A model generated the notes under the pieces. It saw nothing but the letters and a program-made list of their open reading frames with translations. It was not told the DNA's origin and did no database searches. A stretch of DNA of 37,500 bases. Origin: Gammaproteobacteria bacterium. GTDB lineage: Bacteria; Pseudomonadota; Gammaproteobacteria; Chromatiales; Chromatiaceae. Location of the stretch: NCBI GenBank assembly GCA_024227135.1, contig JAAELC010000338.1, positions 1 to 37,500 on the forward strand. Direction: 5' to 3'. Shown piece after piece: positions 26,013 to 33,947 of this stretch (positions within the stretch are counted from its first letter, which is position 1; each line of letters opens with the position of its first letter). The position numbers and the translations under genes are program-made.

Positions 26013-26079
26013 TACCCCCTACCCTCCCCATCGCCTGACTACTGGCCGAATCGATCTCACTCTCTATACTGTTCGGGTT

Positions 26080-26221
26080 GGTAACTGCTCACCCCCAGAG
26101 TATACCCCCATGGGCGGTCTGTGGAAGAAGTGTCTTTGGCATGGATGCCAAAGACAAGCCTACAGGGAGGGGTTTACGACGTCTTCCGCAACAGATTGCC
26201 CGTGCGGGGTGAGTAGTTACC
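26080..26221. mobile_element. MITE family C, copy 2, full length
   Basis: The ends GGTAACTGCTCACCCC and, inverted, GGTAACTACTCACCCC form a 16-bp terminal repeat with one mismatch. Inside, TGTCTTTGGCAT-GG-ATGCCAAAGACA (26131-26156) is a perfect 12-bp palindrome. GTGGAAGA near 26121 also pairs with TCTTCCGC near 26182, so the whole element can fold back. Copy 1 at 23181-23296 lacks the second palindrome arm. There is no transposase. Confidence 0.75.
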
Positions 26222-26249
26222 CGGGTTGCTAGAAAACGACAGGATAAAT

Positions 26250-26299
26250 CATGGCACACCTGAACTCTCGATCCCCCATGAGAGTACAGGTGTGCCATG
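26250..26299. repeat. Strong 20-bp-stem hairpin
   Basis: CATGGCACACCTG (26250-26262) pairs with CAGGTGTGCCATG (26287-26299). One A/A mismatch follows, then ACTCTC with GAGAGT, around a 10-nt loop. No T-run follows on the plus strand. It lies between MITE copy C2 and the metK terminator and is outside any gene. It may be a bidirectional transcript end, a small structured RNA or a decayed element. Confidence 0.7.
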
Positions 26300-26366
26300 C
26301 CCTGCTAACGAAAAGCGTAATATGATGAAACGATAAACTGAGTCCAGATAACCGGGAAAGCGACGC

Positions 26367-26400
26367 CAAAAAAACCCGCCAACAAAAGTGCTCGGCGGGT
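26367..26400 (-). terminator. Intrinsic terminator of the ATPase-metK operon
   Basis: On the minus strand, ACCCGCC and GGCGGGT form a 7-bp GC-rich stem around a 13-nt loop, followed directly by TTTTTTT. It begins 34 bp after the metK-like stop at 26434. This is the clearest intrinsic terminator in the window. Confidence 0.9.
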
Positions 26401-26433
26401 CCGGTCAGTGTCGGAGAACAGGTCGACTAAATA

Positions 26434-27618
26434 CTATTTCAATGCATCTGCTTTAGTGGTGTCTTCCCAGGGAACGTTCAGATCCACGCGGCCCATGTGC
26501 CCGTAGACCGCAAGCTTCTGATAAAAACCAGTTTCCGCACTGGGACGGGTCTGCAGTTCCAGGTCACGAATAATGGCTGCAACCCGAAAATCATAAATAT
26601 CCACTAGTCGTTCGCTGAGTTTTTGATCGTCAATCACCCCGGTATCGAATGTCCTTACCCGAAGGCTGACCGGACGCGCGGACCCGATTGAATAGCTGAG
26701 AGTTACCTCGCATTTGCGTGCCAGACCGGCAGCAACGACATTTTTCGCAGCATAACGGGCAGCATAAGCACCAATCCGATCTATTCGCATGGGGTCTTTT
26801 CCACTCAAGCCCGCACCACTGTGCCTTGCAAATTCACCATAGGTATCAATACCTGTCTTACGCCCTGTGAGGCCTGAGTGCACCGCCGGACCACCACCAA
26901 TCAATGGCCCTTCAGGATTAATGAATATTTGAGTCATATCATCAGGCTGGAACGTCTCATTCTTGAATGCGGGGCCAACCAGATGCTCAATCAGGTCCTT
27001 CCTCAGCCGTTCACTGTCTGCAGCTGACTCTTCCGTCTGACTCGCCACCAAAGTGATGCTGTGTACTCGCTTGGGTTCCCGATTCTGGTACTCGATCCCA
27101 ACCTGGGATTTACCATCCGGCAACAGATAGGGCAAAGTTTTCCGGAGTTGGGGGGAGTCCAGCTTTTTTACCAGTAAGTTAGCGTGCCAGATCGGCAGCG
27201 GCATAAGAGCCGGCGTTTGATCACAGGCATAACCAAAAACCGTGACCTGATGCTTTGCAACCACCCGATCTATATCCGAATCATCCATCTCTTTGAGATT
27301 CAATGGTCGATAGTCGGAAGCGGTATGATCCATAAAACTGGTCATTACGGTACAGGCATCCGCATCGAACACGTCCTTCGAGTATCCAATATCTCGGATA
27401 ACGCCTCGAGCAACTTCTGGTATATCCAACTTTGCCATGGAGGCAAAGTGCGCGGAAATAAACATGACACCACTTGATACGGCACACTCCGCAACAATAC
27501 TGGAATTCGGGTCCTGCATGAGAAAGCGATCGACGATTCCGTCACTCACTTGATCACAGAGTTTGTCGGGGTGGCCCTTGGTTACGGATTCCGACGTAAA
27601 AATAAAATCGTCGCTCAC
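26434..27618 (-). CDS. Divergent MetK-like (S-adenosylmethionine synthetase) paralogue
   Basis: The 394 residues align with MetK throughout. Motifs kept: GHPDK (His16, Asp18), the metal-site Glu44, PDGKSQV (Lys170), FINPEG, GLTGRK (Arg253, Lys254), SGKD (Lys274) and Asp280. These serve ATP, metal and triphosphate handling. Two canonical aspartates are replaced. The GDQG motif reads KHQV (His123 for E. coli Asp118), and GDCGLTGRK reads VHSGLTGRK (His247 for Asp238). Both aspartates contact the methionine side in MetK. The substrate may therefore differ, or the protein may be a non-classical enzyme. The ATG overlaps the ATPase stop by 4 bp (ATGA), so it is translationally coupled to a cation pump, and a terminator follows. 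It is unlikely to be the housekeeping metK. Confidence 0.9.
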   Translation of the reverse strand: MSDDFIFTSESVTKGHPDKLCDQVSDGIVDRFLMQDPNSSIVAECAVSSGVMFISAHFASMAKLDIPEVARGVIRDIGYSKDVFDADACTVMTSFMDHTASDYRPLNLKEMDDSDIDRVVAKHQVTVFGYACDQTPALMPLPIWHANLLVKKLDSPQLRKTLPYLLPDGKSQVGIEYQNREPKRVHSITLVASQTEESAADSERLRKDLIEHLVGPAFKNETFQPDDMTQIFINPEGPLIGGGPAVHSGLTGRKTGIDTYGEFARHSGAGLSGKDPMRIDRIGAYAARYAAKNVVAAGLARKCEVTLSYSIGSARPVSLRVRTFDTGVIDDQKLSERLVDIYDFRVAAIIRDLELQTRPSAETGFYQKLAVYGHMGRVDLNVPWEDTTKADALK

Positions 27619-30600
27619 GCTACTCTCTCCTGTTCGATTTTTTGCTTTTGGATCATCGATACATCCGAATCTATCACTTTCCCGGACTGCTCCTGCCTGG
27701 GTGCAGTAGGTTTTGTAAATTCATTGACAATCAGAGGACCCAACACGCCAGCAGCAATGGCCAGCAAGTCAAATTTCTCTAACGCCGTGGTCCCCAGCAG
27801 CAGCCTGGCTCCCGGCACCACACTGACGACGACCTGCAAAGCCCCCATGCCCAGTACCGCAGCGGTGAGCGCATGATTAGGCCGCAGCTTCTGCCCCCCG
27901 ATCACGTTCCTGTAATGGGAACGTGAACTCATAGCATGAACCAACTCATTCAATGTCAGCGTGTTGAATGCCAGTGTGGTAGCCTCGGCACCGATACCGT
28001 AACGCTTCATTCCCAGATAGTAGGCCCCCATGACTCCCAGGCCGATGGTGCCGGATTCGAACACCATCCGCTTCAAGCTCTGCCCCCCAATAATCGCTTC
28101 TTCAGGGTCTCGAGGGTCTCGATCCATGACATCATCTTCAGCGGGCTCCATAGAGAGCGCCAGTCCGGGAAAAATATCCGTGACCAGGTTGATCCATAAC
28201 AGCTGCATTGGATTCATCGGCTGCCCCCAACCCGCGGCGATACCAATCAGCATCACCTCGATCTCGGTAAGGTTGGTGGACACCATAAAATGAATCATTT
28301 TGCGAATATTGCTGTAGATCGTTCTGCCCTGGCTTACGGCGGTCGCCATGGTATGAAGATTATCGTCCTCCAGCACCACATCCGATACCTCCCTGGCGAC
28401 ATTGGTACCACTTGCCCCCATGGCTACACCAATGTCTGAAGCTTTCAAGGCCGGCCCGTCATTGATACCGTCACCGGTCATGGCAACCACGTACCCTGCC
28501 TCCTGCAGCGCACGAACGATCTTCAGCTTGTGAGCGGGACTTACCCGGGCAAATACATGCACATTCTTGGCCAGACCAGCCAGCAGTTCCGGGTCCATAT
28601 CATCCAGCTTGCTGGACTCAAGAACCTGAAGCGGCTTACTACCGCTCAAACCAAGCTGCTCGCCAATGGCCTGGGCTGTGGCGGCTTGATCCCCGGTAAT
28701 CATTATCGTGCCGATTCCTGCTTGATGATACTTGGCAATCAGCTGATCCATACCAGGCCGCATCGGATCGGCCATTCCCGCCAGCCCCAACCAGATGAGC
28801 TGCCCGGTTCTGGAAGGAATCTTCGCCTCATCCAGTTCCCGGTAAGCCGCACCCAGTACCCGCAAGGCCCTTCCAGCCATGCGGTCGTTCATTGCAATAA
28901 TCTGGGAGCGTGCTTCCTTGGTTAAAGGGACAATTTCCCCTGCCACAACCTGATGGTTGCACATGGTAAGCACCTCTGCAGGACTGCCTTTCACAGCGAG
29001 GAGATGCTTACCCTTTTTATAGGGGTGCAGCGTGCTCATGTAAGGACGACCTTCAGCACGATAGCGGGTGCGAATAATGGGATGCTCTGATCGCAGCGCA
29101 ACCACATCCACCCCGGCATCGAGCGCCATTTCAACTAAAGCATTCTCTGTCGGTGAACCCTCCAGCTCACGTCGCTCCGAGGCTCCGATGATTTTTACTT
29201 CACTGCACAGAGAGACCACTCGCATCAAACGTACCAGACCATCCTTGTCCAGAGGATCGATAACATCCTCCTTGCACTGGAACTTTTGCTCACTGATATC
29301 ATACTGGTCTGATCCGCTGTGCACTGAAATCACTGCCATGCGATTCATGGTCAATGTGCCAGTCTTATCCATGCAGAAGACCTGGACCGAGCCGAGGGTC
29401 TCCACTGCATCAAGATGCCGCACCGCGACATCTTTCTTGCGCATTTCCCCGATCCCCATGGCCAGCGTTGTCGTTGCCACGGCGGGAAGCCCTTCGGGTA
29501 CTGCTGCTACGGCCAGGGAGACAGCTGATTTCAGCATCTCCAACCAGCCAAATCCTCGCAGGACACCAATACCCATGACAACCACGCAAACGCCGCTGCT
29601 GATGTACACCATCTGGGTACCCAGTTTGGTCAGCTGCTTCTGCATCGGGGTTTCGGGTGCTTCCGCTTCACCCACCATGGTCTGTATCTGACCAAGCTCG
29701 GTGGCCTTTGCCGTCGCAATCACGACACCACGCCCGCTGCCGCCGGTCACATGAGTGCCCATGTAGCCCATGTTGACCCGATCGCCCAACGCGGTATCTT
29801 CTTTACCGGTGTACTCGTGATCTTTGGCTACGGGCATGCTTTCACCCGTAAGCGCTGACTCATCAACGCTGAGTCGATGGGAACGCAGTAACCTGATATC
29901 TGCCGCGATGTAAGTACCTGGCACCAGGAGCAACACGTCACCGGGTACAATCATTTCCACGGGAAATTCGGTACTCTCCCCGTCGCGTAAAACGGTTACT
30001 GCTTTCACACCAGACTGGGTCAACGAACTGATGGTCTTCTCGGCCTGCTGCTCCGTTATGAACCCGATAATCGAATTGATCAGCACCACACCCATGATTA
30101 CAGCTGCATCCACCGCGCCACCGGTGGCCACGGAAATGACCGCAGATGCCGCCAGCAACCCCACAGGTGCATTGATGAACTGATCAATGAATATCGCCAG
30201 ATCTGAACGTTTCTCCGCTGCTGTCAGACTGTTTGGCCCGTAGCGGCGCAGACGTATACCAGCCTCATCTACCGTTAACCCTTTATTCTCAGATGCCTCC
30301 AGGCTGGAGACCAGAGATTCAAGATTCATCGTATGCCAGGGATGCAGTTCCTGCTCTTTGTCAGCGCCGGAAACAGCCATGGCGGGAACCCCGGCTGTCA
30401 TGCCAAGTGCTGGCATGGAAACAGGTATAAAACTGGAAGTCACGCCTCTCAACGTCGCCTTGATACCATCAAGTACATTCGAAGACTTAAAGCCACGAAA
30501 CTCTGGCTCGAAGAAAACCGGTGCAGTGACCTGCCGTGCCCCTGGAAACTGATTCTCCACATGGCCGATGATCTCCCCAGGTTCCACCGCCGTTTCGTAA

Positions 30601-30803
30601 ACCACCAGTAATCGCCCGGTGCGAATATTGGCCTCTGCTACTCGAACGCCATGTACCTGGAGCAGTGCTTTCTCCAATCGCCGCTTCAATTTTGGCGACC
30701 TGTAAAGGCCTTTGACTTCGAGACGTATCCGCCCCGCGACGCGGTTATGGATAAGCTTGACAACTCCCTGCCTGGGCATTCCTAACGTGCTTGGATTATT
30801 CAT
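27615..30803 (-). CDS. P2-type cation-transporting ATPase with N-terminal HMA2-like domain
   Basis: This 1062-residue pump starts with an HMA2-like domain (about 12-82; HNRVAGRIRLEV at 19-30, no CxxC), then a linker and a standard P2 ATPase. The N-terminal cation-ATPase segment begins near 155, TGES lies at 319-322, PEGLP in M4 at 436-440 (Glu437), DKTGTLT has phospho-Asp479, and TGDGINDGPAL is present. In M5 STNLTEIE and in M6 LLWINLVTD keep Asn, Glu, Asn and Asp residues that bind calcium in SERCA-type pumps. It is therefore likely a Ca2+ or Mn2+ exporter, not a soft-metal P1B pump. No strong ribosome-binding site is seen before ATG 30803. It overlaps the MetK-like gene by 4 bp. Confidence 0.92.
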   Translation of the reverse strand: MNNPSTLGMPRQGVVKLIHNRVAGRIRLEVKGLYRSPKLKRRLEKALLQVHGVRVAEANIRTGRLLVVYETAVEPGEIIGHVENQFPGARQVTAPVFFEPEFRGFKSSNVLDGIKATLRGVTSSFIPVSMPALGMTAGVPAMAVSGADKEQELHPWHTMNLESLVSSLEASENKGLTVDEAGIRLRRYGPNSLTAAEKRSDLAIFIDQFINAPVGLLAASAVISVATGGAVDAAVIMGVVLINSIIGFITEQQAEKTISSLTQSGVKAVTVLRDGESTEFPVEMIVPGDVLLLVPGTYIAADIRLLRSHRLSVDESALTGESMPVAKDHEYTGKEDTALGDRVNMGYMGTHVTGGSGRGVVIATAKATELGQIQTMVGEAEAPETPMQKQLTKLGTQMVYISSGVCVVVMGIGVLRGFGWLEMLKSAVSLAVAAVPEGLPAVATTTLAMGIGEMRKKDVAVRHLDAVETLGSVQVFCMDKTGTLTMNRMAVISVHSGSDQYDISEQKFQCKEDVIDPLDKDGLVRLMRVVSLCSEVKIIGASERRELEGSPTENALVEMALDAGVDVVALRSEHPIIRTRYRAEGRPYMSTLHPYKKGKHLLAVKGSPAEVLTMCNHQVVAGEIVPLTKEARSQIIAMNDRMAGRALRVLGAAYRELDEAKIPSRTGQLIWLGLAGMADPMRPGMDQLIAKYHQAGIGTIMITGDQAATAQAIGEQLGLSGSKPLQVLESSKLDDMDPELLAGLAKNVHVFARVSPAHKLKIVRALQEAGYVVAMTGDGINDGPALKASDIGVAMGASGTNVAREVSDVVLEDDNLHTMATAVSQGRTIYSNIRKMIHFMVSTNLTEIEVMLIGIAAGWGQPMNPMQLLWINLVTDIFPGLALSMEPAEDDVMDRDPRDPEEAIIGGQSLKRMVFESGTIGLGVMGAYYLGMKRYGIGAEATTLAFNTLTLNELVHAMSSRSHYRNVIGGQKLRPNHALTAAVLGMGALQVVVSVVPGARLLLGTTALEKFDLLAIAAGVLGPLIVNEFTKPTAPRQEQSGKVIDSDVSMIQKQKIEQERVA

Positions 30804-31270
30804 ATAGTTTCAGATTCATATAGAACAGAACCGATTTCGGTACCTGTGGGCTCTGCTTGATACCGGCTGTATGTCTGACCTGCTGGCACCTGCGAATATC
30901 AAAATGTTTGAAATCGTGGGATACAGTTTAGTTGGTGTGCATACAGGAATAGTGGTTTTGTTATCGTAAAGAGATCTTAATATCAAACTTGTGTGAAGCT
31001 TTTATGACATCGACTGACTCAACCTGTGACTGGGTGGACCCATTTATCCCGAAACTGCAGGACCCATTGACCAAGAACAGGCATCAACCTGTCGTGATCC
31101 TGATCATCGCTCGGCGCAACACTATGGACAGGGGATCGGGAGAAGCACCACATTGATGGGTGATGGCGTCATTTCTTTTTTCCCTATTGGACTGCCGGAA
31201 CCGGTAACCAGCCATTCATCGGTTACCGGTTCCTCATTGCAATTCCCTGCTACAGCAATGAATAGATACT
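30804..31270. other. Leader region of the ATPase-metK operon
   Basis: About 467 bp between the tandem Usp gene and the ATPase start. The 160 bp nearest the ATPase are AT-rich and likely hold its promoter on the minus strand, but no clean -35/-10 pair was found. A 13-bp-stem hairpin lies at 31197-31233. No gene is supportable. Confidence 0.4.
31197..31233. repeat. Perfect 13-bp inverted repeat downstream of the tandem Usp gene
   Basis: GGAACCGGTAACC and GGTTACCGGTTCC enclose an 11-nt loop, starting 38 bp after the Usp stop. On the minus strand it is followed by an A-rich run and not by Ts, so it is not a classical intrinsic terminator. It could protect the upstream mRNA 3' end. Confidence 0.75.
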
Positions 31271-32140
31271 TCAGTCGTCGGCGGTATGGGGCGTACGAAC
31301 CACCAATACGGGCTCATGAGATGAGTGGATCACTGCATCAGTCACACTACCCAGTACCCAGCGCCCCACTCCCGTTCTTCCATGGGTGCTCATTGCCGTG
31401 AGACTGTTTTGAGTGGCCAGTGCAAAATCCGTAATCTGCTCGGCCGGAATACCATGGAGCAGCTCATAGGAGACTTTCGACTGACAGGTACCCTGCAACT
31501 CTTCAGCCTTTTCCTTGATATAACTCTCAGCAGCCTCTCGGACGATCTCATCCACCTCATGCATACGGACAGTTGCACCCGGAAATTTGGTTACGTAAGC
31601 CCGTACCAGAATCATCTCCATATCGAATGCGGAACACAACGTAGCGACATGTGGAAGAATCAGCTCCGCCAGAACCGAACCATCCAATGGAATAATTACC
31701 CGTTTGAACTGCACCGGCCCACCATCGGGACCTTCCGCACCAGCAGGTAGCAGCAATACCGGCGCATCAGACGCCTGTACAACTTTATGAGCTACGCTCC
31801 CCAGTAACCAGCGCTGAAGACCGGAGTAACCATGAGTTGCCATGGTAATCAGCGTGTCTTCCTGCTCTTCCGCCTTCTCGATAATGACCGAGGCCGGGTG
31901 TCCCGGTTCTGCGACGCAGCGCACCGTCAAGCCTCCGGCTATGGTATCTGCTATATCCCGCAGGTACTGCTCTCTCTCACTGCAGATCTGGGAGACAGCA
32001 CTATCCGGAGCATCATCCATAGCAACCGCACAGACGAGTGCTACTTCTGCATTAAAAGTCTCGGCAATGTGCAGCGCGTAGGGAAGCACCTGTTCCGACA
32101 ATGGGGACCCGTCAAGCGGAATCAATATTCTCTTGTACAT
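31271..32140 (-). CDS. Tandem universal stress protein, two UspA domains
   Basis: The 289 residues hold two Usp domains, about 1-140 and 147-289. Each begins with the standard strand (YKRILIPLDGSPLSEQVLPYA; KRVIIPLDGSVLAELILPHV). Each ends with a nucleotide-binding type signature (ATHGYSGLQRWLLGSVAHKV; STHGRTGVGRWVLGSVTDAV), both intact, so ATP binding is likely. GGAG lies 7 nt before ATG 32140. It follows the ArsB/NhaD-type transporter in the same direction, possibly with a small ORF between. Usp proteins often pair with ion transporters and modulate them; that role here is inference. Confidence 0.93.
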   Translation of the reverse strand: MYKRILIPLDGSPLSEQVLPYALHIAETFNAEVALVCAVAMDDAPDSAVSQICSEREQYLRDIADTIAGGLTVRCVAEPGHPASVIIEKAEEQEDTLITMATHGYSGLQRWLLGSVAHKVVQASDAPVLLLPAGAEGPDGGPVQFKRVIIPLDGSVLAELILPHVATLCSAFDMEMILVRAYVTKFPGATVRMHEVDEIVREAAESYIKEKAEELQGTCQSKVSYELLHGIPAEQITDFALATQNSLTAMSTHGRTGVGRWVLGSVTDAVIHSSHEPVLVVRTPHTADD

Positions 32141-32322
32141 CCTTCTTCTCCCATGAATTTAACAATCTGCTCTTTGCCCTCAACCTCAATAATCCCCGCG
32201 ATGACCGGCTCTGATGGCAACGACACCCAAGCAGACAGAGTCTTTCTCAATTTAATAGTCGGTACTGAATACGGATACCCGGTACGAAGACAGTTTTTCC
32301 ATGCATCCTGTGAGCTAAGCAT
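32122..32322 (-). CDS. Possible small coupled ORF between transporter and Usp genes
   Basis: The 66 residues start at an ATG overlapping the transporter stop by 8 bp and end 19 bp inside the Usp gene. The sequence is protein-like (GYPYSVPTIKLRKTLSAWVSLPSEPVIAGIIEVEGKEQ) with an amphipathic middle and no membrane helix. A weak GGGTG site precedes it. The double overlap fits translational coupling across the operon. It is not recognised and could be chance. Confidence 0.35.
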   Translation of the reverse strand: MLSSQDAWKNCLRTGYPYSVPTIKLRKTLSAWVSLPSEPVIAGIIEVEGKEQIVKFMGEEGCTREY

Positions 32323-33679
32323 TGGGAATCACCCAGATGAGCATTCCGAATATGAAACACACGATGCTCGAGGTGATCGTAAAGAGCACACTCCATTTTA
32401 AGAATTCCTGGATAGTGATCTTACGCTTTTCCTCCCGCTCGCAGATATTCAGGGCAACATACAAGGCAGGAGCACCAGCGATGGTCATGTTACTACCCAG
32501 CGTTCCTGACCAGACCAGCATCCACCAGAGTGGCCAGGGATCGATACCCTGCGCACCCAGGTCACGAATCATGTACAGAAAGGTCAGGATGTATGCATCG
32601 TGCTCGACGATGCCAACGATCGGAACGGTTATCCAGTAAAGCAGAGAGGCGCCTGCAATGAGGTTTTCCTGAAAAAGCGGTACCAGGGCATTTGCCAGGT
32701 CATTCAGCAGGTGAGTCTTCTCAAAACCGCCTACCAGCGCAAACAAGCCGATATAGAAGAACACTGCACGCCAATCCAGCTCCTGAAGCACCTCTTCAAA
32801 ATCAGGCTTCTTCAAGCGGTGCCCCATCAATTCTACATGCAAAATGAGTAACATGGCGCCTGTCAACGCGATAAACCCAAGTTTCATACCCAGATACTCC
32901 CGCAGCGCCATCGCAATGATGGTACCAAAAAACCAGAACAGAGTAATCGCGGCAAACTTGGGGTCAGGAATATTGGTATCGAAAGGCAGCTCCGCAGCGC
33001 CACTGGTCCCGCCACCCGTTGAATCTGGCTTCGAAGTCCCCCGAAACCCATAGACATACATCACCGCCAGGGTAATAACGAAGGTGACCATAAGTATTGG
33101 AAAGGAGGAAGGCCTGCCATCCTGCCAGATAAACTCCAGAAACTCGGCCCCCGAAACACTGTGCAGCATCTGGGGAGGAAGGTCTCCGAGCAACAATGCG
33201 GTACCCATAAAGTTTGAACTGAAACCGATCATCAGAATGACGGGAGTTAGCGGCATCTTCAAATGCCTGACAATAGGGATGGCAACGGGTGCCAGCATCA
33301 GAATGACGACCACATTGTCCACTACTAAAGAGATAATCCCGGACAGCATAGAGAGAATCATCACCAGCAACCCCCCGTGCCCTCCCGATATCCGCAGCGC
33401 TTCTCCAGACAGCCACTCCGGAATGCCGGTCTTCCCCAGGTAACCGGCAATTATCCAGATACTGATAAGGATGGCCATGACATTCCAGTCAACCGCGTTG
33501 AAGGCATCCACCTCGGTCATAGTACCGGTCCAAACCATAGCGGCTACGCCTATCAATGCCGCTACAGAGCTGTCGATCACCCCAGTAATAACCGCGAGGA
33601 TAGTCGCCGCGAATATTATTATGGTCGTCCACATGGTCAGATCACTCATTTCCACCATCACTGCTCCACCTTCCACCAT
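32315..33679 (-). CDS. ArsB/NhaD-superfamily ion transporter
   Basis: This 454-residue inner-membrane transporter has about 11-12 hydrophobic helices. The N-terminal half carries SLVVDNVVVILMLAPVAIPIV and GFSSNFMGTALLLGDLPPQML, the counterpart of the superfamily GDPPN motif. The C-terminal half has a matching repeat (VPIVGIVEHDAYILTFL, TLGSNMTIAGAPALYVALN). NhaD members exchange Na+ for H+; ArsB and P-type relatives move other anions, so the substrate is open. Several nested starts exist because ATGGTGGAA repeats; ATG 33679 with GGGGGAG about 5 nt upstream is preferred over GTG 33685, ATG 33658 and ATG 33649. The tandem Usp gene lies downstream. Confidence 0.88.
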   Translation of the reverse strand: MVEGGAVMVEMSDLTMWTTIIIFAATILAVITGVIDSSVAALIGVAAMVWTGTMTEVDAFNAVDWNVMAILISIWIIAGYLGKTGIPEWLSGEALRISGGHGGLLVMILSMLSGIISLVVDNVVVILMLAPVAIPIVRHLKMPLTPVILMIGFSSNFMGTALLLGDLPPQMLHSVSGAEFLEFIWQDGRPSSFPILMVTFVITLAVMYVYGFRGTSKPDSTGGGTSGAAELPFDTNIPDPKFAAITLFWFFGTIIAMALREYLGMKLGFIALTGAMLLILHVELMGHRLKKPDFEEVLQELDWRAVFFYIGLFALVGGFEKTHLLNDLANALVPLFQENLIAGASLLYWITVPIVGIVEHDAYILTFLYMIRDLGAQGIDPWPLWWMLVWSGTLGSNMTIAGAPALYVALNICEREEKRKITIQEFLKWSVLFTITSSIVCFIFGMLIWVIPNA

Positions 33680-33947
33680 CACCACTCCCCCTTCGATACG
33701 GGATACGAAAACTCAAAATACCATTATGTAGTCAGACACTTCACTCAAACCATTTGAGCCAAAGAGACACACAGGACAAATCTTGACTGCCTACTACCAC
33801 TATCGGCAGATTACTCATGAACAGGATTTATGACCAGATATCAAGGCGAATTTGTATTCTCTCTCCCTGCTTCTCTTTCCAGAAGGCATGAAGCCCTCTC
33901 CAGAGGCCTCTTTGCGACCCGGGCGCTATCCCTCGTTCCCTGGTAAT

